This document shows, piece by piece, positions 17,593 to 28,095 of a stretch of 64,000 nucleotides of DNA (position 1 is the first letter of the stretch; every line of letters begins with the position of its first letter). The translations under genes and the position numbers were made by a program. Source of the stretch: Polyangiaceae bacterium (GTDB lineage: Bacteria; Myxococcota_A; Polyangia; Polyangiales; Polyangiaceae); assembly GCA_020633235.1 (NCBI GenBank), contig JACKEA010000001.1, positions 1,736,001 to 1,800,000 of the forward strand, read 5' to 3'. The notes beneath the pieces were generated by a model. It worked only from the letters and a program-made list of their open reading frames with translations, was not told where the DNA came from and searched no databases.

Positions 17593-18924
17593 TCAGCTTC
17601 CGAGCAGCTCCGGGTGCACCACCGGGAGGATGCGGGCGTAGGCGAGGCGCGTGGGGGTGACGTTCTGCGCGCGGGCTTCCGCGAGGAGCTCGGCGTTCTT
17701 GGCGCCGCACACGTGGGCGATGGCGGCGTGGACGCGCTGCATGCTCGCCGACGCCCGGTGCAGGTACTCTTCGTGGCCGGCGATGACGCCGCCGCCGGTG
17801 ATGGTCCAGTCCGGCTGCGTGAGGATGCCGCGCGCCGCGATGCGCTCGGCGAGCTCTATCTCTTCGTCCACGCTGCTCGCGGCGAGCTGGTTGTTCGCCG
17901 AGCCGTAGACGAGCTTGCAGTCGAGCTTCGCGATCGTCTCCGGGGTCAGCACGGCGCCCAGGGCGCAGGGGGCGAGCAGGTCCGTGGGCGCCGTCAAGAT
18001 GCGCTCCGGGTCCATGATTTCGATGCTCGGTACCCGCGCGCGGGCCGCTGCGACGCGCTCCGGATCGGGATCCGCACCCAGCACCGTCATGCCCTCCGCG
18101 GCGAGCTTCTCCGCGAGCTCGAGGCCCACGGCGCCGAGGCCCTGCACGCTCGCGCGCTTGCCGTTCAGGTTCGAGCTGCCGGAGAGGTGCGCCCAGGCCA
18201 CGCGGATGGCGGCGAACACGCCCAGCGCAGTGGGCGTGTTCGTGCTGCCCAGGGGCGCCGCCGGGCCACACAAGATGTGACGCGTGAAACGCGCCGCGAG
18301 GCGGTCGATGAGCTCCGGCGCGAATCCCACGTCCGGTCCCGTGATCAGATTCCCGCGATCGATGCACCAGGCGATGAAGCCCAGGCGACGGTCGTCGTGC
18401 ACGTCGATGGAAGCGGCTTGCACCGTCGTCTTGCTGCCGCCGTAGGGCAGCTCCGCCATGGCGCACTTGTAGCTCATGGCTCGCGACAGATTCAGTCCGT
18501 CTTGCATCACCTCCGGACCCGGGGTCTTCGGATCGTGACGGCGAATGCCGCCGGCGCGAATGCCGTGCAGCCCGCTCTGGATGCCGAGCGTGGACGAGTG
18601 CACGTAGTGCGTGAGGCGAACGCCCAGGGGCGCGTGCACCTGAGCGAGCACCATCTCGTGGTGCCCCGCGCGCATGCCCGTGAGCAGCGCGTCCAGTGCG
18701 GCGCCGGCCCCGTGCTTGGCGAGCGCCGCGACGCTCTCGGCGTGGCCGAGCACCCGCGGCCGGCGGCTCGTCACGTGGTCGATGGCCAGCGTGCGCCCAT
18801 AGGCGGCAAAATCCGTGTCGTCGTCGAAATCCCGGCTCGCCGTCACGGCGAGCTTGCCGCCCGTCTGTCGCAGCACGCGAAGCGTCGTCAGATCTTCCGC
18901 CGCCAGGGCATCCCCGAGGTCCAT
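17593..18924 (-). CDS. Leu/Phe/Val (amino acid) dehydrogenase
   Basis: 443 residues of the Glu/Leu/Phe/Val dehydrogenase superfamily, which oxidatively deaminate amino acids with NAD(P). The N-terminal substrate domain shows LGIQSGLHGIRAGG and the catalytic Lys region SYKCAMAELPYGGSK. The C-terminal nucleotide domain has the Rossmann loop VQGLGAVGLELAEKL and YGSANNQLA. Length and motifs favour leucine/phenylalanine/valine dehydrogenase over glutamate dehydrogenase. It probably serves branched-chain or aromatic amino acid catabolism, a carbon source for predatory or proteolytic bacteria. It is divergent from 19045. Confidence 0.88.
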   Translation of the reverse strand: MDLGDALAAEDLTTLRVLRQTGGKLAVTASRDFDDDTDFAAYGRTLAIDHVTSRRPRVLGHAESVAALAKHGAGAALDALLTGMRAGHHEMVLAQVHAPLGVRLTHYVHSSTLGIQSGLHGIRAGGIRRHDPKTPGPEVMQDGLNLSRAMSYKCAMAELPYGGSKTTVQAASIDVHDDRRLGFIAWCIDRGNLITGPDVGFAPELIDRLAARFTRHILCGPAAPLGSTNTPTALGVFAAIRVAWAHLSGSSNLNGKRASVQGLGAVGLELAEKLAAEGMTVLGADPDPERVAAARARVPSIEIMDPERILTAPTDLLAPCALGAVLTPETIAKLDCKLVYGSANNQLAASSVDEEIELAERIAARGILTQPDWTITGGGVIAGHEEYLHRASASMQRVHAAIAHVCGAKNAELLAEARAQNVTPTRLAYARILPVVHPELLGS

Positions 18925-18977
18925 GGCGCGGAGGGTATCAGCCGTTTTCCGCGCCTGGGACTGACAGGACGCAGGGA

Positions 18978-18997
18978 TGTTGGTCCGCCGCGGAAAC
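18978..18997 (-). repeat. Dispersed intergenic repeat copy
   Basis: The reverse complement is an exact 20-base copy of 8736-8755. It lies between the divergent dehydrogenase gene (start 18924) and the gene at 19045. Confidence 0.65.
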
Positions 18998-19044
18998 GTC
19001 CATCAGCGTGAGATCTGCGCCCGCTCGGGGCATACTGCGTCCCG

Positions 19045-19512
19045 GTGACGGCGCGCTTGATCGAGCCGGAAGCGGCAACCCTGGGAGTCGAAGGCGCGCT
19101 CGCGCGTCTCGGCGCGGAGCTCGACGCTTCGGCACAGGGGGCGTTCTCGGAGGTGTCCCACCACGTGGAGCTCGCGATCCGCACGGCGTTGCACCAGCGC
19201 AACGCCGTCACGGGCGAGCCGCTGCACGCCGCGACCTTCGGCAGTGTGCCCGTGTGGCCGGAGGGGCCAATGTTCGAGGGCTTCGCGAGCCAACGGTCGC
19301 GGGCGGCCGGTCTCGGGTCGCCGCGAGCGCGCGCGTTCGCCGCGCTGCTCGATGCGCTCGAGCTGTTCCAGCGCGCGCTGATCTTCGCCGCCGATTGTCA
19401 GGAGTACGTGGACGCCAACCAGACGAGCGCCACCTACCTGCGCGCTGCTGGGCATCTCGACAACGCGGCGGCGAGCATCACGGGGTCGGAACGCGAGCTA
19501 TTGGGGGTGTAG
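19045..19512 (+). CDS. Hypothetical helical protein
   Basis: 155 residues from GTG 19045. The sequence is helical and Ala-rich with no signal: SEVSHHVELAIRTALHQRNAV, then RAFAALLDALELFQRALIF. No family is recognised. It lies 223 bases upstream of the kinase-led electron-transfer operon and is separated from it by a repeat copy, so membership in that operon is unlikely. Confidence 0.55.
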   Translation: MTARLIEPEAATLGVEGALARLGAELDASAQGAFSEVSHHVELAIRTALHQRNAVTGEPLHAATFGSVPVWPEGPMFEGFASQRSRAAGLGSPRARAFAALLDALELFQRALIFAADCQEYVDANQTSATYLRAAGHLDNAAASITGSERELLGV

Positions 19513-19530
19513 GAGAATGTAAGTGCGTCG

Positions 19531-19560
19531 CTGCGCGACGGGGTTCGCGGCGGACCGACA
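19531..19560 (+). repeat. Dispersed intergenic repeat copy (diverged)
   Basis: It contains GACGGGGTTCGCGGCGGACC followed by GACA, a diverged member of the CCAACA-ending family. It lies in the 223-base gap before the kinase gene. The rest of that gap shows nothing I can support beyond AT-richer bases near 19560-19620 that could hold a promoter. Confidence 0.5.
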
Positions 19561-19735
19561 TTCCCTCAAAACTCGGCTATTTCGAGGCGTTTCTCAGAAA
19601 ATGCGTCCCATTTTCGGGTCTCGTGGCCACCACCAGGAGTGAAAGCTCGCCAGTGGGCGGGCGTTGTTCCCCGTGATGGCACTACCCTCGACAGCACAAG
19701 CACCTTTCAGCGGTTCGAACGTAGAAGGCCATCAG

Positions 19736-20844
<1,109 letters not shown>

Positions 20845-20848
<4 letters not shown>

Positions 20849-23787
20849 GACGCGCCAGCCCCGACGCGGCGGGCTTCGCCCCGGGGCGCGCTCTCTCGGA
20901 CGTGGGGCGGGCGCGGCGCTTCGAGCTCGCGAGCAGCGGCGAGCTGTTTCGTATGAGCGCGGAAGACGAGCGCGTGGCGCTGCGCTTGATCGCGCTCGGT
21001 GGCCACGGCATCGGCGGCTTCACCACCGCCGGCGAGGACGACGACGGCATCTGGCTGGTGCGCTCACCGGCGGAGCCCACCCTCGCGGCGTTCTTCCGCG
21101 GGCGCGCGCTGCCTTGGAAGGACGCCCTCAGTCTCGCGCGCTCGTTGGCGTTCGCCTTGTCCCACGCGGAGAGCGAGAGCTTGTTTCCGGGACCGCTCTC
21201 GCCCTCCGCGGTGAGCGTGCGGGAGGGGAACCTGACGGTGGAGCTGCGTGCCGAGCCGCTGGTGCGCTCGCTCCTGGGTGCGCCGCTGGAAGACGGCGGC
21301 TCGGGCAGCGCGTCGCCGCGCTGGATCGCCCCGGCGCAGGCCGCCGGTGCGCCCTGGGACAACGCTGCCAACCGCTACGTGCTGGGCTTGATCCTGTACC
21401 GCATGTTGAGCGGCGAGCACGCCTTCAGCGGTCGCGGCTTGCGCCTGGGTCTCGAAGAGCAAGCGCGCCAGGCGCCGCCGCCCTTCGAGGAAGCCATCGC
21501 GCGGGCTCTGCCGCCGGGGCTGCAGAGCTTCTGTCTGCGCTTGCTCGATCCGGAAGCGAAGCCACCCCTCTCGGGCGAGATCCACGCGCGGCTGGGAGAG
21601 TGGATCGACGCCGAGCCCGAAGAGCGTCGCAGCATTCCGCGCATGAAGCGCTCGGATCCCGCGCCGGCTCCGGAGAAGCCTGCTCCGGCTCGCGTGGCGA
21701 AGGCTGAGCGCACGTGGCTTCACGGGTTTCTTTCGACGGGTGTGCCGCCGCTCGCGGGGGTCGGGCTCGCGGCGGTGGTGCTGCTGTCTTTCGGCAGTCA
21801 GACGCCCAAGCCCGAGCGCCACCTCACGCGCCCTGCGCTCGACCCGCGCGAGGTGCTGGCCAAGGATTGCGCGAGCTGCCATCCGCGGCAGGCGGGGGAG
21901 TGGCACCGCTCCGTGATGGCGCACTCGGTGAAGAGCCCGATGTTCCAGGCCCTCGAGATCCTGATCGAGGAGCAGGTGGGGCGCGATCGCGATTGCCCTG
22001 AAGGAGCCGGTATCTTGCGCAAGGCGGACGCACGCACGGCCTGTCGCGATCGTCGGACTGGCATTGCCGTGACCGGGAGCGGGGGCGAGCACTGGTGCGT
22101 GAACTGCCACGCCCCCAGCGAAAACCTCGATAGTGCCATGCCGGCTTGGGACGGTCGCAGCACGCAGAGCTCCGCGCGCCGACCGCTGCGCGATCTGCTC
22201 GGCGAGCAGGCCATGGAAGGCATCAGCTGCGGCTTCTGCCACCAGGTGCACGGCCCCGTCACGCCCGAGAGCAGGTATCAGGGGAACCCGTTCTGGGTCA
22301 GCACCCAAACCGGGCAGCGCTTCCTCGCGCGTCCGGAAGATCGCCGCGGGCTGTTTGGCATCGCCAACAGCGGTTACCTGCTCGACCCGACGGAGCTCAT
22401 CGGCGACACCAGCGCGGGCGGAGTGCACGCGCGCCCCAGCGACTCGGCACGGAAGCACTTGCAGAGCAGCCAGTTCTGCGGCGCGTGTCACGACGTGCGG
22501 CTGTTCGGCAGCGACGTGATCGGTGCGCGCCAGCGGGGCGAGCACTTCAAGCGCTTGCGCAACGCCTACAGCGAGTGGGCCGACTGGGCCGAGGGCGAAC
22601 GGCGCGCCGGACGCGAGCCGGCGAGCTGCCAGGACTGCCACATGTCCACTTTTCCAGGGGTTTGTTTGCCCGGCGCGGGTTCCGCCCCGGACGGCGCTTG
22701 CGCGCCGGGCACGCACTTCGAGGCGCGGCCCCCCGGCAGCCGGGCGTCGGGTCGCATCGCCACGGCGTCCGCCACCGTCACGCCGCTTTCCAGCCACTAC
22801 TTTTCCGGCGTGGATCTGCCGCTCGCCGAGGAGTTTCCGGATGCGCTGATCGACGAGCCCACGACCGACGTCGCGGGCATTCCCCTCGGCGCGCGCCAGC
22901 GCCGCGACCTGCTCCTCGCGGCGAGCGTGAAGCTCGAGCTCGGCCAGCCCTCGCATCGCGGGCGCTCCCTCGAGGTCCCCGTCACGGTGGAGAACGTGGG
23001 TGCCGGCCATCGCGTGCCCGCCGGCTTCAGCCAAGAGCGGGAGCTGTGGGTCCACCTCACGGTCACGGATGCGAGCGGCCGCGTCGTCTATGAAGTGGGC
23101 CGCGTGGATCGCGACGACGAAGATCTGCGCGACAAGCGCTTCCTGCGCGTGACCACGGACGATCGCTTCAGCGATGGCCTGGGGCAGCCGCAGGGGCTGT
23201 TCGGCGCGGACGTGGCGGACGGGCCCGACGCGCCGCGCTGGGATCCGAACCCGGCGCTGGGCGGAAGGCAGTTCCGCGGCCGCGGTCTCGTCAACTTCCA
23301 GAACGGCTTTCTGCGCTGCGTGGTGTGCATCGGCAGCATCGACTCCTTGGGCCGCTGTCAGCCCGCTCCCGGACAAGATCGCGCCCGGGCCGATCGCTTC
23401 GCCGACGGCGCCTATGACATCGATACCGGAGAGTGCCGCAGCAACTTGAGTGGGATGAACGCGCTGTTCGAGACCTATTTTCCCGTGGGCGCCCTGGATT
23501 CTTCCCGCGGCGTGCTGAAAGGTCCGGACGCCATCATCGACACGCGTTCCCTCGCTCCGGGGGAGCCCGTGACCTACACCTACGCGCTGTCCGCCGCGGG
23601 GCCCGTCACGGTGGAGGCGGAGCTCTTGTTCCGCGCCTTCCCGCCGTACTTGTTGCGCGCGTTCATCGACTACGAGAAGAACCAGGCGCGGGCGGGCAAG
23701 CGGCCGAGCGGGCCGCTCATCACCGAACGCGCCCTCGAGCGCCTGGAGGTCGTGAAGCTCGCGCGGGCGAGCGTGAGGGTTCCGTGA
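20845..23787 (+). CDS. Kinase-like domain fused to a membrane-bound pentahaem cytochrome c
   Basis: 980 residues from GTG 20845. Residues 1-260 resemble a degenerate protein kinase. NRYVLGLILYRMLSGEHAF matches the helix-F region of the preceding kinase, but HRD and DFG motifs are absent, so it is probably a pseudokinase. A membrane helix follows (about 295-317), then a large exported domain with five CxxCH haem sites starting at Cys342, 418, 462, 545 and 595. The last 350 residues are beta-rich, with HRVPAGFSQERELWVHL and a further CVVC pair. Such cytochromes carry electrons on the outside of the inner membrane. The topology puts the pseudokinase inside and the haems outside. It overlaps both neighbours by 4 bases. 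Confidence 0.88.
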
Positions 23788-25985
23788 GCGAGTGGCCCGA
23801 CGCGGTGTTCGACGCGCCGCTGCTCCGCGGCGTGGACGCCCGTGGGCGTCGCGAGATCGCCGCCGCGGGCCGGCTGCTCTCGGCCGCGGAGGGTGAGCGG
23901 ATCTACGGCCCGGGAGAGCACGGCGACGCGTTCTTCGTCGTGCTCTCCGGCGAGGTGGAGCTGTCCGCCGTGCGGCGCGGCGACGAGGACGTCTCCACCC
24001 TGCGCGTCGCTCGGCGCGGCGACAGCTTCGGCGAAGAAGCGGCGTTGCCCGGCGCCACGCGGGCCGCCACTGCCCGCGCGCGGCAGGGGGCGGAGCTCGC
24101 GGAGGTGCCCGTCCCCGTCTTTGCCCGGGTGCTCGGCCGCGGCGCGACCGGCGGGGAGCTCGCGGCGCGGCAAGAGCGAGCGCTGCGGCGCGCCGCCTCG
24201 CGGGATCTGCTCCGTACGCTCTCGCTCTCGCGCGATCTCGACGAGGACGACCTCGATCTGTTGCTCGATGCCGTCGAGTGGAAGCGCTTCGAGCGCGGAG
24301 AGCGTCTGTACGGCGCGGGCGACCGCGCGGACGCCTGCTTCCTGGTCGTCGACGGCTTGGTGCAGCTGCAGCTCGAGGACGACGGCCGCGTCCACGTCTC
24401 CGGCTACGTGAGCCGCGGAGATTTCTTCGGCGACGAAGACGCCCTCGGCCCGGGCAAGCGGAGCGAGAGCGCCGTCGCCCTGGGCGACGGTCATTGTCTG
24501 CGTGTTCCGAAGGGCGCCCTAGGTACCCTCTCGGATCGGAACCCGGGGCTGCTCCCTCGCCTTCGTCGCCTCACGGCGGATCGCGAGGCCCTGCAGCTCT
24601 CGGTGGTGGGCGGCGCGGTGAAGAACGCCACCCAGCACGTCTTCAAAGATCTGTACCGCATGCAGATGGCGCGCTCGCTCTTGGCCATCGATCAGGACAC
24701 CTGCGTGCGCTGCGGCCATTGCGCCTGGGCTTGTGCGGACGTCCACGGCGTTTCGCGCCTGGTGCGTCGCGGAGACAAGATCGTCGCGCGGGTGGAGACC
24801 GAGGTCACGGCGCAGAGCTTGCTCTTGCCCAGCTCCTGCCAGCACTGCGAAAACCCCGTGTGCATGATCGACTGCCCCACGGGCGCCATCGGTCGTGATC
24901 CCCGCGGCGAAGTGTTCATCCGCGACGACCTGTGCACCGGCTGCGGCGCCTGCGCCAAGGCTTGCCCCTGGGAAAACATCTCCATGGCGCCGCGGCCCGG
25001 CAGCGAGGTGCCGCTGGCGGTCAAATGCGACCTGTGCCGCAAGTACGAGGAGCCCGCCTGCGTGAGCGCGTGCCCCACGGAGTCCATCCTGCGGCTGGAT
25101 CCGCGGCGAGACTTCGCCGAGGTGCGGAAGCTCCTGGGCGGCACTGCGCGCGCCACCACGAGGACGGCGGCGCTGCCGCTGATCCCCGTTGCCGGCGGCA
25201 TCGCCGCCGTCATTGCCGCCGTGGGGCTCTCCATTCCCGGACTGCGGCTGGGCGCGGGCATCTTCGCCGGCGTCGGCTGTCTCGCCCTCGGCGCTTACGC
25301 GCTGCCCAAGCGGCTGGTGAAGCGCCGCATGAAGCCGCGCTCCCGCCGCTCGGGCGGCGACGCCGCGCTGCCACGCTCCAAGACGAAGCAGTGGCTGTCG
25401 CTGCACGTGGCCCTTGGGCTGTTGACGATGGCGCTGGTGGTCGCCCACGCTGGAAGCCGTTTTTCCGCGACCCCGGCCGGGGCGCTGCATTTGGTCTTCT
25501 GGCTGGTGGCGCTGCTCGGCGTGTTCGGCGCCGTTGCGTACCGCGTGTTGCCCTCCCGCCTCGGACGGCTGGAGCGCGCCGGAGCACTGCCGGAGGACTT
25601 CCGCGCCGAGCGGGAGCGCTTGCTGGATCGCTTTCACCGCGCCCTCACCGGCAAGAGCGAGCTGGTGAAGACCCTCGCGGAACGCGTGCTCTCACCTTAC
25701 GCCCGGAGCGGCAGCGGCCCCATCGTGTTGCTTTCGTCCGGGCGCTCGCTGTCACAGGAACAGCGCGCGCTGCGTGCTCGCGTCGAGGCCATGCTGCAAG
25801 GACGCGGCCAGGAGAAGCTCGACGGGCTCGACGATCTGATCCGCATCGTGGTGGAGCTCCGGGCGCTGCCCCTGCGGCGGGCGCTGACGGCGAGCCTCCG
25901 GGTGTGGCTCCCGCTGCACATCATCGCCAGCGCGGTGCTTCTGGTGCTGCTGCTGCTCCACGTGCTCGCCATGGTGCGGCTGTGA
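23784..25985 (+). CDS. Dual cyclic-nucleotide-binding, four-cluster ferredoxin, membrane protein
   Basis: 733 residues from GTG 23784 (4-base overlap upstream). Two cNMP-binding-like domains come first (residues about 10-125 and 145-270; GDAFFVVLSGEVELS, then ADACFLVVDGLVQLQ). Next is a DmsB/NrfC-like iron-sulphur module with four Cys groups beginning at Cys307 (CVRCGHCAWAC), Cys352 (CQHCENPVC), Cys384 (CTGCGACAKAC) and Cys415 (CDLCRKYEEPAC). After residue 465 come about five membrane helices with paired His (HVALGLL, HAG, HLVFWL, HIIAS, HVLAM) that could ligate b-type haem. It could pass electrons between a cytoplasmic donor and the exported haems, gated by nucleotide or redox ligands. Phe/Gly-rich cNMP loops are degenerate, so the ligand is uncertain. 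Confidence 0.88.
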   Translation: MSEWPDAVFDAPLLRGVDARGRREIAAAGRLLSAAEGERIYGPGEHGDAFFVVLSGEVELSAVRRGDEDVSTLRVARRGDSFGEEAALPGATRAATARARQGAELAEVPVPVFARVLGRGATGGELAARQERALRRAASRDLLRTLSLSRDLDEDDLDLLLDAVEWKRFERGERLYGAGDRADACFLVVDGLVQLQLEDDGRVHVSGYVSRGDFFGDEDALGPGKRSESAVALGDGHCLRVPKGALGTLSDRNPGLLPRLRRLTADREALQLSVVGGAVKNATQHVFKDLYRMQMARSLLAIDQDTCVRCGHCAWACADVHGVSRLVRRGDKIVARVETEVTAQSLLLPSSCQHCENPVCMIDCPTGAIGRDPRGEVFIRDDLCTGCGACAKACPWENISMAPRPGSEVPLAVKCDLCRKYEEPACVSACPTESILRLDPRRDFAEVRKLLGGTARATTRTAALPLIPVAGGIAAVIAAVGLSIPGLRLGAGIFAGVGCLALGAYALPKRLVKRRMKPRSRRSGGDAALPRSKTKQWLSLHVALGLLTMALVVAHAGSRFSATPAGALHLVFWLVALLGVFGAVAYRVLPSRLGRLERAGALPEDFRAERERLLDRFHRALTGKSELVKTLAERVLSPYARSGSGPIVLLSSGRSLSQEQRALRARVEAMLQGRGQEKLDGLDDLIRIVVELRALPLRRALTASLRVWLPLHIIASAVLLVLLLLHVLAMVRL

Positions 25986-28012
25986 AGAAGCCGGTGTTGA
26001 GCGTCCCCGGCGCGGAGCCTGCGGCGCGGCGCCGCACGGCGCCGAAGCACGCGGAGACGAGCGACGTGCGGCGCTTCCGTGGCGTGCTGCCGGCCAGCGT
26101 GCTCGCGGCGGTGGCCGTGGTGGTGGCGCTGATCGCCACGGACGGCTTGGCGGCGTTACGCGCGCCAGGTCCGCAGTCGCGCCCGCATCAGAAGGCGAAG
26201 CTCACCTGCGACGCCTGCCACCGCGATGGCAAGCCCGCCGCTACGGCGTGCCCGCGCTGTCACGGGGGCCACGCGTCGAGGCGTTCCGCGCATCAAGATC
26301 TGCGCCGCGCCGGCGAGATGACCTGCGCCACCTGTCACCGCATCCACCGCGCCGACGAGGGCGTGTCTTTCGCGGAGAACGGCAGCGTTTGGCGTTACGG
26401 CAGCGGCTGGCAGCGGCAGATCGAGCTTTCCACTTTGTTCCGTCCACGCAACGCCGTCAGCGTCGCGCTGGTCCCCGCGCGCGCTTGCGCCGGCTGTCAC
26501 GATCTGAAAAGCCCCCGCGATCCCATCGCCCAGTGCTTGCTCCCCGGGCAGGAGTCCCTGGGTCTCGATCGGCCGACGGTGTGCTTCGACGAGCACCGCG
26601 ACATCACTACCATCGCCGGGGCCGGCGCCAAGGTCGCGCCCGGCGCCACCACCGAGCGCGACGCCGCCTGGGAAGCCGCACGCGAAGCCGCCGCGGTGGT
26701 GCCCACCGGTGGCTTTGGTCGCGGCGGTCTGTCGCGCCCCCTGTGGTGGCTGGGCATCGGCCTCGCGGTGGGCCTTTCGGTGCTCGGCGTCGAGCGCGGG
26801 CGTCAGCTCCTTCGCGATCGCAAGAAGAAGGACGCCACGCCGGAGGTGCGCGCCAGCGCCGTGGTGCGCCTGCCGCAGATCGACGAAAGCACGTGTCTCG
26901 GCTGCTACGCGTGCGTGGACGCCTGTCCCTACGACGTGATCGAGGTGCGGCGCTTCGTCGCCGTCGTCGCGCGCCCCGACGATTGCTGCGGACTCACGCT
27001 GTGCGAGCAGCGCTGCCCGAACGGTTCCCTCGTGGTGCGCGACGGCGAGCCCATCGAGGATCGCCCCCGCGTCGGCGCCGCCCTCGAATCCGCCGACGTG
27101 CCCGGCCTCTACCTGGCCGGAGATCTCACCGGGCTGCCGCTGATCAAGAACGCCATCAATCAGGGCGCCGAGGCCATGCGCGGCATCGCCGAGAGCCTCG
27201 GTCGCGCGAGCGGGGAAGGGTACGACGTGATCGTGGTCGGCACCGGTCCCGCCGGCATCAGCGCGCTGCTCGAAGCCAAGCAAAAGGGGCTCCGCGCGCT
27301 GGGTCTGGATCAAGGCAGCGTGGCGTCCAGCATCAAGAGCTTCCCCCGCGGCAAGCTGGTGTTCGATCAGCCTCTCGACATCCCGCTCACCGGCGAGCTG
27401 TGGCTGGAGCAGAGCAGCAAGGAGGAGCTGCTCGCCAAGTGGCTCCGCATCGTGCGCAAAGAGAAGCTCGAGATCGTCGAGCACACCCGCGTGGTCGGCG
27501 TCGAGCGCGCGAGCGAAGGTCGCTTCGTCGTCCGCACCGAAGGCGGCGGCACGCACAAAGCCCGCCGCGTGCTCCTTGCCGTCGGGCGCCGTGGCACGCC
27601 GCGCACCCTCTCCGCCGAGATCAGCGAAGCCGCCGAGAGCACCGTGTTCTACAGCCTCGCCGACGCCCGCAGCTTCGCCGGTCAGCACGTGCTGGTGGTG
27701 GGCCTCGGAGATTCCGCCATGGAAGCCGCCATCGCCCTCGCGGCCCAACCGAGCGCTCGCGTCACCATCGCGTACCGCGGCTCCGGCTTTCGCCGCGGCA
27801 AGGCCAAGAACATCGCGGAGGTGCGCCGCCTGGTGGAGGCCGGGCGCATCGAGCTCGTGCTCGACGCCGAGGTCCGCCGCATCGAACCCCGGCGTGTCAG
27901 CCTCCGCACGAAATCCGGCGACCGCACCGTGGACGCGGACGCCGTCATCGCGCTCATCGGCGCCATCCCACCGTGGGATCTGCTCGAGCGCTGCGGTGTC
28001 TCCCGCCGTTGA
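25982..28012 (+). CDS. Tetrahaem cytochrome, ferredoxin and FAD/NAD(P) oxidoreductase fusion
   Basis: 676 residues from GTG 25982 (4-base overlap upstream). An N-terminal membrane helix (about 37-60) is followed by four CxxCH sites (Cys76, 90, 115, 169; CDACH, CPRCH, CATCH, CAGCH) and a second membrane helix (LWWLGIGLAVGLSVLGV). Then comes a ferredoxin-like module (CLGCYACVDACPYDV from Cys305, plus a CCGLTLCEQRCP segment). The C-terminal half is a thioredoxin-reductase-like flavoprotein with an FAD loop VVGTGPAGIS near 419 and an NAD(P) loop VVGLGDSAMEAA near 573, but no CxxC redox pair. Two helices would place the haems outside and the Fe-S/flavin part inside. This single chain can in principle link NAD(P)H oxidation to extracytoplasmic cytochromes. 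Confidence 0.88.
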   Translation: MKKPVLSVPGAEPAARRRTAPKHAETSDVRRFRGVLPASVLAAVAVVVALIATDGLAALRAPGPQSRPHQKAKLTCDACHRDGKPAATACPRCHGGHASRRSAHQDLRRAGEMTCATCHRIHRADEGVSFAENGSVWRYGSGWQRQIELSTLFRPRNAVSVALVPARACAGCHDLKSPRDPIAQCLLPGQESLGLDRPTVCFDEHRDITTIAGAGAKVAPGATTERDAAWEAAREAAAVVPTGGFGRGGLSRPLWWLGIGLAVGLSVLGVERGRQLLRDRKKKDATPEVRASAVVRLPQIDESTCLGCYACVDACPYDVIEVRRFVAVVARPDDCCGLTLCEQRCPNGSLVVRDGEPIEDRPRVGAALESADVPGLYLAGDLTGLPLIKNAINQGAEAMRGIAESLGRASGEGYDVIVVGTGPAGISALLEAKQKGLRALGLDQGSVASSIKSFPRGKLVFDQPLDIPLTGELWLEQSSKEELLAKWLRIVRKEKLEIVEHTRVVGVERASEGRFVVRTEGGGTHKARRVLLAVGRRGTPRTLSAEISEAAESTVFYSLADARSFAGQHVLVVGLGDSAMEAAIALAAQPSARVTIAYRGSGFRRGKAKNIAEVRRLVEAGRIELVLDAEVRRIEPRRVSLRTKSGDRTVDADAVIALIGAIPPWDLLERCGVSRR

Positions 28013-28025
28013 AGCTCCTTGATTT

Positions 28026-28054
28026 TGTTGGCCCGGCGCGACCCCCGTCGCGCC
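28026..28054 (-). repeat. Dispersed intergenic repeat copy
   Basis: The reverse complement reads GCGACGGGGGTCGCGCCGGG then CCAACA, fitting the family consensus. It sits 14 bases after the stop of the oxidoreductase and before the VWA lipoprotein gene, and contains GGCGCG/CGCGCC self-complementarity. Confidence 0.6.
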
Positions 28055-28095
28055 CCGGGGAGCATTGGCGCGTCTCGAGCGTAGCTTCCAATGCC

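Noticed and set aside
21064..23376. 770-residue antisense frame over the multihaem cytochrome gene
   Set aside because: Arg/Ala-rich shadow of codon bias; the sense strand carries five CxxCH motifs and overlaps its neighbours properly.
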